Of a stretch of DNA of 64,000 nucleotides, positions 1 to 9,759 are shown piece after piece (the stretch's first letter is position 1; each line of letters opens with the position of its first letter). The position numbers and the translations under genes are program-made. Under the pieces are notes generated by a model, which was given only the letters and a program-made list of their open reading frames with translations, had not been told where the DNA came from and did not search any database. The stretch lies in NCBI GenBank assembly GCA_007922195.1, contig ML682118.1, forward strand, positions 2,498,032 to 2,562,031, given 5' to 3'. This DNA is from Podocnemis expansa. Lineage: Eukaryota; Chordata; Testudines; Podocnemididae.

Positions 1-206
1 GGAATTCCCAAGTGCGCCTTCCTGGGTCTCAAGAGGTTTTTTTTTTTTTTTTTGCATTTGGGTGGTGGCAGCGATACCACTCCAAGGCCAGGAATTGGAG
101 GCCTTGGAGACTTTTAAGAGCAGGCTTTAAGGCCAGTGGCTTTTCTGGCCTGTTGCAGGCCCCCACCTTCTGCACTCAGAGTGCCAGAGTGGGGAAAAAG
201 CCTTGA
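1..206 (+). mobile_element. LTR 3' part (Gypsy- or ERV-like), cut by the window edge
   Basis: This stretch aligns by eye, end to end, with the reverse complement of about 21766-21984. Shared landmarks are a start with GGAATTC, then CAAGTG, a G/T-rich tract, GGTGGTGGCAGC, CCAAGGCCAGGAA, CCCCCACCTTCTGC and the end CTTGACA. Two dispersed copies with the same end make this a repeat, probably the 3' part of an LTR ending in ACA. A poly-T run lies at 37-53. The open frame over it is not a gene. Confidence 0.5.
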
Positions 207-219
207 CAGCAATAAAGTT

Positions 220-496
220 GACTTCAGGGTCCAGTAAAGTCAACTTTATAAGATCCATTTATAAAGTCGACTTTACTGTTAAGTTGAGTTTATTAAGTTG
301 ACTTAAGGCAATGTGGAGTTACTAAGTCGACTTAATAAAGTGCAGTGGGTCCACTAAGTCAACTTTATAAAGTTGAATTAAGCCAAGGCACCCATTTAAT
401 GTAGTGTAGCTTTACTAAGTTGACTTAAGAAAGTCGACTTTTTATTAAGTCAACTTAATACAGTCAACTTTGCTTTTATAGTGTAGACATACCCAT
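220..496. mobile_element. Family A MITE fragment (AAGTTGACTT palindromes)
   Basis: It is an array of imperfect palindromes built on AAGTTGACTT / AAGTCAACTT, ending in GTGTAGACATACCC at 483-496, which is the right terminal repeat of the family. No left terminal repeat is visible, so the copy is truncated or nested. Confidence 0.75.
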
Positions 497-585
497 TGGC
501 ATGTGCTAGGTCAAACCTTCCTGGTGGCCAGGAACTCTGGGAGGGGGCCTGGAGGTCAATTAAGTCAGGCTAAGGGCTATTTCCC

Positions 586-775
586 ACCTACACTGGCTTA
601 AGTTGACTTAATAAGGTCAATTTAAGCATTACGTTCACATTAAGAGGTGGTGGTATTAAGCTGACCTAAGGAAGCACTTAAGTCAACTTAGCAGAAGCCC
701 AGTGTGGCCGCAAGGGTCTCTACGTCGACTTACACTTCCTTAAGTTGACCTAAGGCTCTAGTGTAGATGTACCCA
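586..775. mobile_element. Family A MITE fragment
   Basis: It opens near CTACACTGGCTTAAGTTGAC, continues with several TTAAGTYGACTTAA-type units and closes with GTGTAGATGTACCC. The outer bases of the left terminal repeat are missing or mutated. An internal CCCAGTGTGG lies near 700. Confidence 0.65.
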
Positions 776-870
776 GTGTGCCATTGCCTCAGTAGTGTGA
801 CTCACTGTAGCTCTACTGGTTTCATTGGGGCCCAATCCCCAGCAAGTGTAAATGTGACATTACAGTCAAT

Positions 871-1250
871 GGGTACGTCTACACTGGAGCCATAAGTTGA
901 CTTAACTTTCCTTAAGTCGACTTAAGGACAGACATGTCAACACTGGACTTTTCTAATGTCAACTTAAGCACTTGCTTAAGCTGACTTAATAACTCCAGCC
1001 CTTAAAGTCAACTTAAGCATTAAAGTTGACTTTATTAAGTTGACTTAACACATTGTAGATAGGGTTGTCTACACTATAGGTTTTGTTAAATTAACTTAAC
1101 AAAGTTAACTTAACAGAGTCCTCCAGTGTGGATGTAGCCTTTAAATAGACTTTGTTAAGCGGACTTAACTTTTAAGTCAACTTTGTTAAGTTGACTTAAA
1201 GTCAACCTTGTTAAGTCAACTTACCTGAGCCCTCTAGTGTAGACATAACC
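871..1250. mobile_element. Family A MITE, complete, with AAT target duplication
   Basis: The left end is GGGTACGTCTACACTGG and the right end is AGTGTAGACATAACC. They form an inverted repeat of about 15 bp with few mismatches. AAT flanks both sides (868-870 and 1251-1253). The 380-bp interior is filled with TTAAGTTGACTTAA-type palindromes, with an internal GTCTACACT near 1069. It is collinear with the copy at 1915-2292, which shows that the palindrome arrangement is inherited by the family. There is no coding capacity. Confidence 0.85.
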
Positions 1251-1253
1251 AAT

Positions 1254-1390
1254 GGGTATGTCTATACTACAGGGCTCAGTTAAGCCAGCTTAATAAAGTC
1301 TGCTTAAAGTAGACTTTATTAAGCCAGCTTAGCACGTCCACACTTAAAATGCCAGGAGACTTAGCATGTCCACACTGGCAACTGCTAGGC
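1254..1390. mobile_element. Family A MITE fragment abutting the previous copy
   Basis: It begins GGGTATGTCTATACTACAG directly after the AAT that ends the 871-1250 element, so both elements touch the same three bases. The interior has TTAAGCCAGCTTAA-like palindromes and two CCACACT motifs (near 1349 and 1371). The right terminus is not recognised. Confidence 0.6.
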
Positions 1391-1639
1391 TGCCCTAGGA
1401 GTGGTGCATTGTGGGTACCTGGACCACAGTCCACCACAGCAGAGGTGCCCCTCTCTTCTGGCCACTCCTTTGCTACAGGAAGTGAGTGACCACAACACCC
1501 TCCATACTGTGTGTGGCAACAGGGAAGTCAGGGGGCCTGACATAGCCCAGCAATGTGCCAGCGCAGCACTCCCCACCCTCCCTGTGTTGCCCAGACTCCT
1601 CTGGCTCTTGACCAGGTGCTGCAGGGCAACTGCCAGCAC

Positions 1640-1780
1640 AGGGGCAGGGTGCAGCAGTTGATAAGATTCAAACACCAAGAAACAGCACATAGAGGAAGGT
1701 GAAGTCAAATCACCTGTTAAAATGCAGAAAAAAAATCCATAGTTAGGATTTAATCCTGCTTTCACACAATCTAATCTAAA
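1640..1780 (-). mobile_element. Penelope-like element fragment, inverted relative to 1785-2395
   Basis: The reverse complement contains AGATTAGATTGTGTG, AGGATTAAAT, GATTTGACTTCA and GTTTGAATCTTA in the same order as the plus strand at about 53977-54070, beside a GIY-YIG coding fragment. It therefore belongs to the same Penelope-like family. It stands head to head with the plus-oriented copy that begins near 1785. Confidence 0.55.
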
Positions 1781-1914
1781 AGAAATAGCAACTTTCTTTC
1801 TTTCTTTCCATGTGCTATTTCCCAGTCTTTGAATCTTAACAATTGCTTTGATTTGCTGTTAGACTGTGACCTGATCCTATGTCTTCCACTCCCCTGCATT
1901 TATTTCCTACCTTT

Positions 1915-2292
1915 GTGTATGTCTACACTGGAGTCTTAAGTCAACTTAACCTCCCTTAAGTTGACTCAAGGAAAGACATGTCCACAATGGACTCCTGTTA
2001 AGTCAACTTAAGTACTTGCTGAAGTTGACTTAATAACTTCAGCCCTTAAAAGTCAACTTAAGCATTAAAGTTGACTTTATTAAGTTGACTTAACACATTG
2101 TAGATAGGGTTGTCTACACTGTAGGCTTTGTTAAATCAACTTAACAAAGTCAATTTAACAGAGCCCTCCATTGTGGATGTAGCCTTTAAGTAGACTTTAA
2201 GTCAACTTAACTTTTAAGTAAACTTTGTTAAGTCGACTTAAAGTCAACCTTGTTAAGTCAACTTAACTGAGCCTTCTAGTGTAGACATAGCC
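1915..2292. mobile_element. Family A MITE nested in a Penelope terminus
   Basis: The left end is GTGTATGTCTACACTGG (first G of the GGG mutated) and the right end is AGTGTAGACATAGCC, 378 bp in all. It is collinear with 871-1250 over its whole length. The flanking triplets are TTT on the left and ATT on the right; the uninterrupted host copy at 54.1 kb reads ATT at this place, so the left copy has probably mutated. Confidence 0.8.
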
Positions 2293-2322
2293 ATTCTGTA
2301 AATGCCTCCATCTTCAAACTGT

Positions 2323-2362
2323 CTGATGAAGTGGGATTTTTCTCCCATGAAAGCTCATCCAA
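2323..2362 (+). ncRNA. Hammerhead-ribozyme-like core in a Penelope terminus
   Basis: CTGATGA (2323-2329) is followed by a stem, GTGGGA (2331-2336) with TCCCAT (2343-2348), then GAAA (2349-2352) and a short GC-TCAT-CC turn. CUGAUGA, helix II and GAAA are the hammerhead core, and hammerhead ribozymes are known from the termini of Penelope-like elements. Other copies in this window keep the same layout, with changes mostly at the tolerant position 7. Whether this copy cleaves is doubtful: the short third stem is imperfect here and no clear UH cleavage site follows. Confidence 0.45.
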
Positions 2363-2460
2363 GAAATAAATTTGTTAGTCTTAAACAGTGCCTCTGGACT
2401 TCGTGAAGAGGCTCTCAATAAACTGAAAGAAGATATGGGATATTTCAAAGACAATAACAT

Positions 2461-2487
2461 TAGCTAGCTAGCTAGCTAGCTAGCTAG
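2461..2487. repeat. (TAGC)n microsatellite
   Basis: It is a short uninterrupted run of TAGC units in AT-rich DNA. Nothing else is recognised between 2396 and about 2680. Confidence 0.9.
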
Positions 2488-2679
2488 AATATTTATAAGC
2501 TACAAAATTATTTGTTTTTGAAAGTCTTTGAAGTTGTATTTATTTTTCAAATAGAATAAACCATGTTTGTTTGTTTGTTTTTTAATACCATAGATGAATA
2601 GTTGTAAATTCCTGTAATACTTCTGGGAACAAAGAAAGCAGGTTGAAACATGTTTCTTTAGGAAGCAGTTACTCAAAGA

Positions 2680-2854
2680 AGGATTTAGGGATCATCACAG
2701 GCAATTGCCTCAACATGAATTTTCAGTATGATGCCATGTCAAAAAGGGCAAATGTGATCCTTGGGTATATACAAAGCAGAATATTGTGTAGGGATGTGAT
2801 CTTGCCTCTGCACGTAGCATAGTGAGGCTGCTACTGGAATACTGTGTACGATCT
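2680..2854 (+). mobile_element. CR1 LINE fragment (ORF2 C-terminal region)
   Basis: Broken frames resemble the CR1 stretch after the reverse transcriptase: a MSKRANVILGYIQSR-like run, and LLLEYCVRS near the end, which matches the usual HLEYCVQF motif. It is cut at 2854 by the MITE at 2855-3933. CR1 sequence also follows that MITE but comes from a more upstream part of ORF2, so the two are different copies. Confidence 0.65.
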
Positions 2855-3933
2855 GGCTGTGTCCACATGTCTTTTTTATTTCAAAATAACACAGGTTATT
2901 TTGAAATAAAAAGATTACATCCAGACGACGTTTTCTTATTTCAAAATGATGGACTCCATCATTTTGAAATAAGAGGTGTTCTTTTGAAACACCTTAAACC
3001 TGGTTTCCAATTGAAATGGACCTTATTTCGAAACTGTTGTTTCGAAATAAGGTCATTAGGACATATTGTTTCAGAACAAAATTTGACCTTCCTACCAGTG
3101 TGCTTAGCACCCTGGGAGGAAGGGCTACCCCCTCAGCACCCTGGCCAGGGTGCTGAGGGGAGACCTCTGGCAGGCTATGAGGGGCTGCCCCCAAGCCCGG
3201 CAGGAAGCCCTGGCACCAGGGTGCTGGGTGCCCAGCTCTCCCCACCGCTGGGGCTGCTTCCAAGCCCTGTGGAGGGGGTGCAGGGATGCCTGGCTCTCCC
3301 CCCCCCCGGGGCTCATGGCAACCCCTGCGGCAGGGTGCGAGGCACCCTGCCGCAGGGGCTGCAGCCGTGGAGAGCTGGGTCCCACCAGCTCCAAGGCCCC
3401 CAGGCTCAGCTGCAGCAGCAGCTGGGAGCCCCACTGCTCAGCCACCAGCTCTGGGGGCCTGCAGCCCCCATGGGGTGAGCCACAGCCTGGGCGGCTCACC
3501 CTGCGGGGGCTGCAGCCATGTGGAGCAGGGTGTGGGGTGAGCCACCTAGGCTGTGGCTCGCCCCGTGGGGGTTCAAGCCCCCTGGAGCAGGGCACGGGGT
3601 GAGCCGCAGGGGCTGCAGCCACCCCGCACCCCTTGCAGCTCCCCCCAACCTGGGCAGCGGAGCCCAGCAAGCCCTCTCCGCCCCTCCACCCTGGTTGGTG
3701 GCAACAGGGCCCACAAGGGGCCATGTTGCCTCACATCCCAGGGTGCCCCTCTCCTGAAGCGAAATAGCAGGCCCACACATAGGACCTATTATTTCGCTTT
3801 CAGGTTTGCCGTTATTTCAAACTAAATTTTTTTTTAGTTCGAAATAAGCAGTTTTGAAATAAAGGTTTTCTTTCAAAATAAGTCATTTCAGAATGACTTA
3901 TTTTGAAATAAAATTTTGTGTGTAGACATAGCC
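2855..3933. mobile_element. Family B composite MITE with GC-rich core, TCT target duplication
   Basis: The left end is GGCTGTGTCCACATGTC, the right end is GTGTGTAGACATAGCC, and TCT flanks both sides (2852-2854 and 3934-3936). The outer arms are TTATTTCRAAATAA-type palindromes. The centre (about 3090-3760) is very GC-rich with degenerate repeats such as GGGGTGAGCC and GGGGCTGCAGCC. Several overlapping open frames on both strands in this core are products of GC-rich repetition, not genes. A related core appears in reverse orientation at 16149-16846. Confidence 0.8.
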
Positions 3934-4540
3934 TCTGGGATGATGAAGGCATTGCAGAAAGTAAATGAATTCTTAGCATCAGTCTTTGCTGCAGAAGATG
4001 TGATATAAGCCATTATTTTTAGGTAACACATCTGATGTACTGTCCCAGACTGAAATGCCATTAGAAAAAGTTTTGGAACAAACTGGTAAATTGTATAGCA
4101 GTAAGTCACCAGGAGCAGACTATACTCTCCCAAGAGTTTTAAAGGAACTCAAATGTCAAACTGCAGAACCACTGATCTGGTATGTGACTGATCTCTTGCA
4201 TCAACTTCTTTACCAGATGACTGGAGAAAACTAGTGTGATACCAATTTTTTAAAAAGGCACTAGAGACAATCTGACAGTGACAGGCCTATAAGTGTAACC
4301 TCAGTGCCAGGCAAATTGGCTAAAACTCTAAAGTAAATGAGCACAATTTGTTGGGAAAGAGTTAACATAGCTTTTTCAAAGGAAAAGCAGGCTCACCAAT
4401 GTATTAGAATTCTTTGAGAGGATCAAAACATATATGGACCAAGGTGAACCAGCAGCTACAGTGTATTTAGACTTTCAGAAAGCCTTTGACAAGGTCCCTT
4501 ACTAAAGGCTCCTAAGCAAAGTAAGGATAAAGGATAAAGA
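3934..4540 (+). mobile_element. CR1 LINE fragment (reverse transcriptase region, decayed)
   Basis: A recognisable VYLDFQKAFDKVPY (motif A of the reverse transcriptase) lies near 4462-4503, preceded by CR1-like text for the upstream palm: SKSPGADY near 4105, then a degenerate FTKGKS-like stretch near 4370. Stops and frameshifts are frequent. The left edge touches the MITE; the right edge fades near 4540. Confidence 0.7.
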
Positions 4541-5875
4541 GGAAAGGTTCTCTTCTGGATCAGTAGCTGGTTAAAAGATACCATATAAAATAGCATTGTG
4601 CATAGGGGTTTGTGTGTTAGCACTGAGGTCACTGGCAGAACTGAGAACCCTGCTAAAGTCAGTTGCAGTCCAGGTACGTTTGCTGATCTCTGTTCCTGAG
4701 GCCGGGAAACCTGGAATTGCTTTTCATTCACTGCACATGGCTGTGCTGCCTTGGCTAACCTAATGGGAATCTCCGGTTTGTTTCCATCACATTCACTGCA
4801 GTTTTCACACCCCTTACTTTCTCTCACTTAGGGGGATTCCAGTGGAATTTACGACTGAAGGGATCCGCTTTCACAGAAGCTGGCAAAACTGGCTTGACCC
4901 CTTTCCCTTTACACATCAGGGAGATACCTGCCATAGGAACAAACCCTCCATTTTCTTTGTCTAACTTTAGACAATGCCTTTGACTTTCTTTCTAATCAGC
5001 CCCTGTGGGACCACTGTGGACAGCTGCATTTCCTAACAATGTTTCTATTCTAATGGCCTGTCCTGGGACTTATTAAACTAATGAGTAATTTTGTTGCTGC
5101 CACTGGCTCATAATTCCTGGAGAGGTCTGACAAACCTCCAAGCAGTAGCCGGGTCTCAGTTGACCCTAACGTTCTTCGGAGTGCTAATTAAGGCAGGTGC
5201 TGTCATAATGTCAGCCTGTAAATCTCTATGGAGTCACAAGTGCTGCCAGGCTAATTGGAGAGGTTTCTTTTTAGTAATGTGTTGCGAGCAAGGATGCTTC
5301 TAATGAGCACATCACAAAACAAGGTTTTTTTTTAATGATTATTATTTTTATCCTAAGCAACAGACAAAGCAATTAATGTTTCATATTAAATTGATACGGT
5401 TTCCTTCAGACTGGGAATCTGTCACTGCAGTTCTGCATTCAGACATGTAGAAACAGTGGCATCCTTAAGGTCAAGCACCTTACACACTATAAACAAACTG
5501 TTCAGTGCTACTTCTCTGATCAGCTACCCCAAATCAAGAGAGTGCTTGGTAAAGTTTATCCCCTTGTTACTGCGCTCCTTAGCAGAGTGTTGCAGTCACA
5601 TGTCAAACCAGTTATCAGTTGCAATCCCCATCTGCTCTGCCTGTGAAATAAGCAGCACTCAGAGTCAGAAGCAATATTCTTTAATTACCAAAAATCATGA
5701 TAGATTTTTTTTTAAATAGACTTTAATGTCCTTGACTGTGAAATGCAGCCACTTGGTAGCCCTTGCCCACTGAAGTTCACTTTCCACAGGGATACGCCTA
5801 TCATAGATAGATAGATAGGTGCAGTTGGACAGAAAGCTGATTAAGCAGAGGAACAGATGACATGACCAGGAAAAG
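4541..5875. other. No recognised feature
   Basis: It is moderately AT-rich DNA with short unrelated open frames and no family signature. A poly-T run lies near 5324-5333. A short (ATAG)n run lies at 5803-5818. Confidence 0.5.
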
Positions 5876-6330
5876 ATCAAGGCTCCAGGTGTCCCAGAAT
5901 TGCCCACTATTGTTGGCCCCAGGTGGCACAGGGGGTAGGGTCCAGGGCTGAAGGAGGTCTGGGGCCAATGACCTAGGTGGCACTGAGGTGGGGGACAGGG
6001 GGAGGTTCTAGGACTCACAGCCTGACCAGCACTAATGGAGGGCCTGTAGCCTGGCCAGTGCTGGGATGGAGCCATGGCCCAGCTGGTGTTCAGGGGCTAG
6101 GGTCTGCAGCCCAGTGGTGCTCTGGGGATGGAGATCAGGGACCTGCAGTCTGGTGGTGCTGTGAGGGAGAGGGATCCAGGACCTGTGGCCCAGTGGTACT
6201 ACTGCAGGGGTGGGGTCGTACTCATGGCCTGGTAGTACTGCTGACGTGTAGGATCTGGGGCCCACAGTCCAATGACATTGTGGGAAGTGGGGGTCTGGGT
6301 CCTGTGGCCTGGCAGTAGTTCTGCACACCC
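5876..6330. repeat. Degenerate G-rich minisatellite
   Basis: Loose units of roughly 50-65 bp recur, built from GGGTCTRGGRCYYRCAGYCTGRC-type text broken by CTGGTGGTGCT or CCAGTGGTACT. Open frames cross both strands because the unit lacks stops in several frames; they are not genes. Confidence 0.6.
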
Positions 6331-6529
6331 AGGCTGGTTGTTCTGCAGAAGACCAGCCAGCCCAGGATCGGGGCAGGCAGGCCTATGGTGGGCAGCAGCA
6401 GTTTGCTACTTGACGGTGGCTAGATTTTGGCAGGGCCATAGGGCCCCCTTTAGCCTGAGGCCTGTGGGTGAAGCTGCTAAATCCCCTGTCCTGATCCAGC
6501 ACTGGATATAGCAGGTTGACAAAAATGCA

Positions 6530-6740
6530 GATTGGCAATTGGAAATACAGACAGATGGATAAATAGGGAACAGAGGAAAAACAACAGACATCCTCAATGG
6601 CAGAAAGACATGAGGATGGACAGTCAGGTGGATGGACAAATGCTTACACAGGTAGACAATTATACAGATGCACAGGTGGATCATTGAATAGATGGAGAGT
6701 TAGCTTGATGGAGCAATTGTCTGTGTGTGTGTGTATGTGA
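6530..6740. repeat. Degenerate GGAT/ACAG-rich simple repeat and (GT)n
   Basis: Many GATGGA, ACAGGT and GACA units lie between 6530 and 6700, followed by a short (TG)n tract near 6719-6735. The repeat is old and interrupted. Confidence 0.55.
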
Positions 6741-6964
6741 GAGTTTGTATTCCCAGGAAATGATATAATCTTCTGTCAGTTGGCTTCATACCTCAGAGCA
6801 GGAGCTAATTTCTGTAAGTCAAAATTAAGAAACCAATGCCTTACACCACGACTGTTTTTCCTTTACCTTGTCTTCTGAGCCCACTGGTAAAGAGGCCAAT
6901 TGGTGTCATACACTGTTCTGTAATTTTCATATGGCTAGTAATCCACTAATGCCTAATGACTGCC

Positions 6965-7055
6965 CCCTAGGAGGTAGTGAAACCCAGGAATGAGTTATCT
7001 AGAGAGGTGATAGAATCTCCATCCTTAGAGGTTTTTAAGGTGCGGTAGGAGCGAG
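6965..7055 (+). mobile_element. CR1 3' fragment
   Basis: GAGGTAGTGAAA, then ATGAGTTATCTAGAGAGGTGATAGAATCTCC and TAGAGGTTTTTAAGG match by eye the CR1 text ahead of the 3' tail, also seen at 28265 and 43585. The tail itself is missing. Confidence 0.6.
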
Positions 7056-8464
7056 AGGGGTGATCGCTGTGCCTAACCCCAAAACAGAGATAAAGAAGGT
7101 ATAGAACAAAACAGCAAAAATAGGAACTGGTGGGTTGGATTTTAATGACGAGTAGTGGGCTTTATAAATTGTAAAATTATGCCATAATACTGCTTGTCAA
7201 AATGTGTATCTTTGAGGCACACCTCCTGTGTAAAGTGAACACTGAGAATTTGTTTCCAGGAAGGTACTAGGTCTCCTTTTTGCATTGTACTGGTTTGTCA
7301 TTAGACAATGAATTTGACTAAGTTTATTTAGTTTATTTGGTCATTTTTAACACTGAAACCCAAGTGTAGTTGAACATTTAACTAAATCTTTTAGTAAGTA
7401 AATATGTGATTTTTATGTACATGTGCAGGTGCCTATTCCAACAACAGACGCAGTGAATGACTGGTGTTGTGTCAACGTGGGATCTGTTCTCTGTGCTCTC
7501 ACTGAACCAGTTTATGTCTCAATAGCCACATTTTGCAGATGAGGAAAATAACATTTGCTCCCTTCATGGAGCAATGTGATGCCCAGGTCAAATTTTCAAA
7601 AGAACTGAAAAGGCCCAAATCTCACTGGAAGTTTATGGGATTTGGATACCTATGCCCTATTCTACACTTGAGGAAAATCTGGCAGCAGTCAACTGCCATT
7701 TATGCAGGGAATATAAAATCAAATTACAACCCCACCCCAGCATAGACAAGCCTTTTAGTCAAAGTGGTCCGGGGGCGTCAACTCCATGGTCTGGGCGTGC
7801 CTAGCCTCTGAGTGTCAGAAGTTGGGAGTTGGTCACAGGGCATAAATCCCTCAGCAATTTCCTGTTCCATTCATGCTCCTGAAGCCCTAGAACCGGTCAC
7901 GTTCTGAAGACAGGATTCTGGGCTAGGTAGACCATTGGTCTGGCAAACTATGTCTGCTCTTAGCCTCCTTTGTTCATGGTACTGCTTAATTCCCTTTTTT
8001 ATAAGCATGCTCTATATATTCATACATGGAAATGGGAAATAGATTAGATACCAGTGATAGTGTCAAATATATAAAACAGAATTCTTTGATTTTGTAGGGC
8101 CGGGGCTGGCCCAAGGTTTTTTGGCACCCTAGGTGCCTGTGATTTTGCCTCCCCACCCCCAGCGATGGCTCAGGCTGTGCAGGCCAGGCGGTGGGCCCTC
8201 TCTCCCACTCCTTCTAGGCCACCCCCAAGCATGGCTGAGCCGCGGGCCAGCTGAGGGGCACGAGCCAGCCAAGAGAACAGTGCCCACCCTTTTTCTACTC
8301 CTCCTATCCCTCCCTCAACCCTGGCTGAGCACGGGCTGGCCAAGAATGTGTTGGTGATTTTGACTAATTTTCTTCTTAATCCATCTTGTTGAAAAATAAC
8401 TTCATATGCTATTTAATGCCTTTCCCAAGGTTTCCTTTACTTTTTGTTTCTTAGAGTGTAACTG
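7056..8464. other. No recognised gene; GC-rich patch at 8095-8350
   Basis: It is AT-rich unique-looking DNA up to about 8090. It then has a GC-rich patch with repeated GGCTGAGC and GGGCTGGCC motifs and a TGGCACCCTAGGTG motif, probably an old repeat of unknown class. Confidence 0.4.
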
Positions 8465-8467
8465 AAA

Positions 8468-9474
8468 GGCTATGTCCACACATACAGGCTTAATTCAATG
8501 TAAGTTAAATTGAATTAAGCTAATTTTAAATAAAATCATTAAATCAATTCCACTTGAATCGATTTAAGAAAAAAAAAACAATTGAAATAGCAAGTTTGGA
8601 CACAGGACTTGATATTTTGATTCAGGAGAGGGAGACCATGAGGCATGTGCGGAGCCAGTGGCAGAGGAAAAAAAAACAGGGCAGAGCTGGGGTGACATCC
8701 CTCCTCCTCTCCCTTCCCCAACAGCTGAGCAGAGGTCAGAGCTCTGGGGTGCCCCAGTACCCTTACCTTTGGCCCCGCAGCAGGGGCAGAGCTCCCGGGG
8801 TGCCCGGTACACTTTCCACTGGTCCTGTGGCAGGGGCAGAGCCCCTAGGGCGCTCTGAAGCCTCTGCTGCTGGCTGGGCAGAGGGAGAAGAGCTCTCCAA
8901 ATACCCTGAAGGCCCCGACCCTTCGCTGAGACCTCAGCACACAGGAGCTCAGTCCCTACTGCCCATCCAGCGGCAGGGAAACCGGGGCACTTGGAGAGCT
9001 CTGCCCCTGCCACCAGGTCAGTGGCAGAGGCTTCAGAGTGCCCCGGGAGCTCAGAACTTGCCGCCCAGCCAGTGGCAGGGGTTTTGGAGTGCTCAAGGAG
9101 CTTTGCCCCCGCCACCCTGCAATGCCCCTCTGCACTGCCCCTCTCTCCCTGGCCAGGGTGCTGATGGAGTGGTGGCGGTTGGGGGTGGCCTTCCTTACAG
9201 GGTGCTATGCACCCTTGGAGGAAGGTGAAACCATTGAATCAAAACAGGCCTCTTTCGAAATAATGCGACCTAATGGCATTATTTCGAAACAGCCCTTTGG
9301 ATTCAAGGGCTATTTCAATTTTCTACTAGGATTTGTTGTTTTGATTTCAGTTCCATTGCTTCAAAATGACGAGCTCCATCATTTCGAAACAATGGAATGT
9401 TGTGCAGACATAACTTTTTTAAAATTGAAACAATGGTGGTTGTTTTGCTTTAAAAACAATGTGTGGACGTAGCC
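8468..9474. mobile_element. Family B composite MITE with GC-rich core, AAA target duplication
   Basis: The left end is GGCTATGTCCACACATAC, the right end is AATGTGTGGACGTAGCC, and AAA flanks both sides (8465-8467 and 9475-9477). The right arm carries TTTCGAAATAATG / CATTATTTCGAAA palindromes. The left arm is AATTGAATT-like. The centre (about 8640-9215) is GC-rich with recurring GGCAGAGCTC and TGGCAGGGG motifs. The 224-codon and 183-codon frames on opposite strands of this core are shadows of the repeat. Confidence 0.75.
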
Positions 9475-9489
9475 AAAGGGTTTAATAAG

Positions 9490-9745
9490 GGAGTTACAAT
9501 GGTGGTAAAGACAAGATGTTGATTATTTTGTTCACATTTAATGAGTTGTGAGTGACATGGGCAGAGCAAGTAGGAAAGGCTCTTTGCCAGCCTTGGTCTG
9601 ATGGGATTCTCAAGATGGCAGACGTGATGTAAATGTAGGAGATTAGAGTTACTGTATATGAGATCATGACAACAATGATCGAGACAATGAACATTGCCAG
9701 CTCAGCAAGGTGTTACATGTTAGCTCTGTGTTCTTGAGGAATCAG
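9490..9745 (-). pseudogene. Olfactory receptor fragment (TM5-TM6)
   Basis: The minus frame reads MFIVSIIVVMISYTVTLISY, then IYITSAILRIPSDQGWQRAF and PTCSAHVTHNSL. This is the end of TM5, the third inner loop and the start of TM6 of a class II olfactory receptor; the usual loop ends RKAFSTCSSHL. Upstream text (ITELA-like, near 9715-9740) is frameshifted. No start, no TM1-TM4 and no TM7 are found. It is a dead fragment 0.5 kb or more from other receptor remnants. Family 10-like is my best guess, without certainty. Confidence 0.75.
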
Positions 9746-9759
9746 AGCATAGTATCTAG

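Larger units (their letters stand above)
1785..2395 (+). mobile_element. Penelope-like element terminus interrupted by a MITE
   Basis: The left part (1835-1914) has GAATCTTAACAATTGCT, GACCTGATCC and TGCATTTATTT. The right part (2293-2395) has ATTCTGTAAAT, CATCTTCAAA, CTGATGAAGTGGG, CCCATGAAAGCTCAT and AAATAAATTTGTTAGTC. The same order runs without interruption at 54062-54262. The MITE at 1915-2292 therefore inserted into a pre-existing Penelope terminus. The right part holds the hammerhead-like core given separately. Confidence 0.7.

Noticed and set aside
1385..1765. 126-codon minus-strand frame
   Set aside because: Its first part is a Penelope-like terminus and the rest has no family; it is not a gene.
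220..2292. CRISPR-like array of short palindromic repeats
   Set aside because: Spacing and unit length are irregular, units are imperfect and in both orientations, and the setting is a vertebrate genome with transposon ends and target duplications.
3125..3724. 199-codon minus-strand frame and overlapping plus frames
   Set aside because: It is inside the GC-rich core of a MITE with target duplications; the proline- and glycine-rich frames follow base composition.
8554..9228. 224-codon plus-strand frame
   Set aside because: It lies within the MITE 8468-9474 and is mirrored by a 183-codon frame on the other strand; no family.
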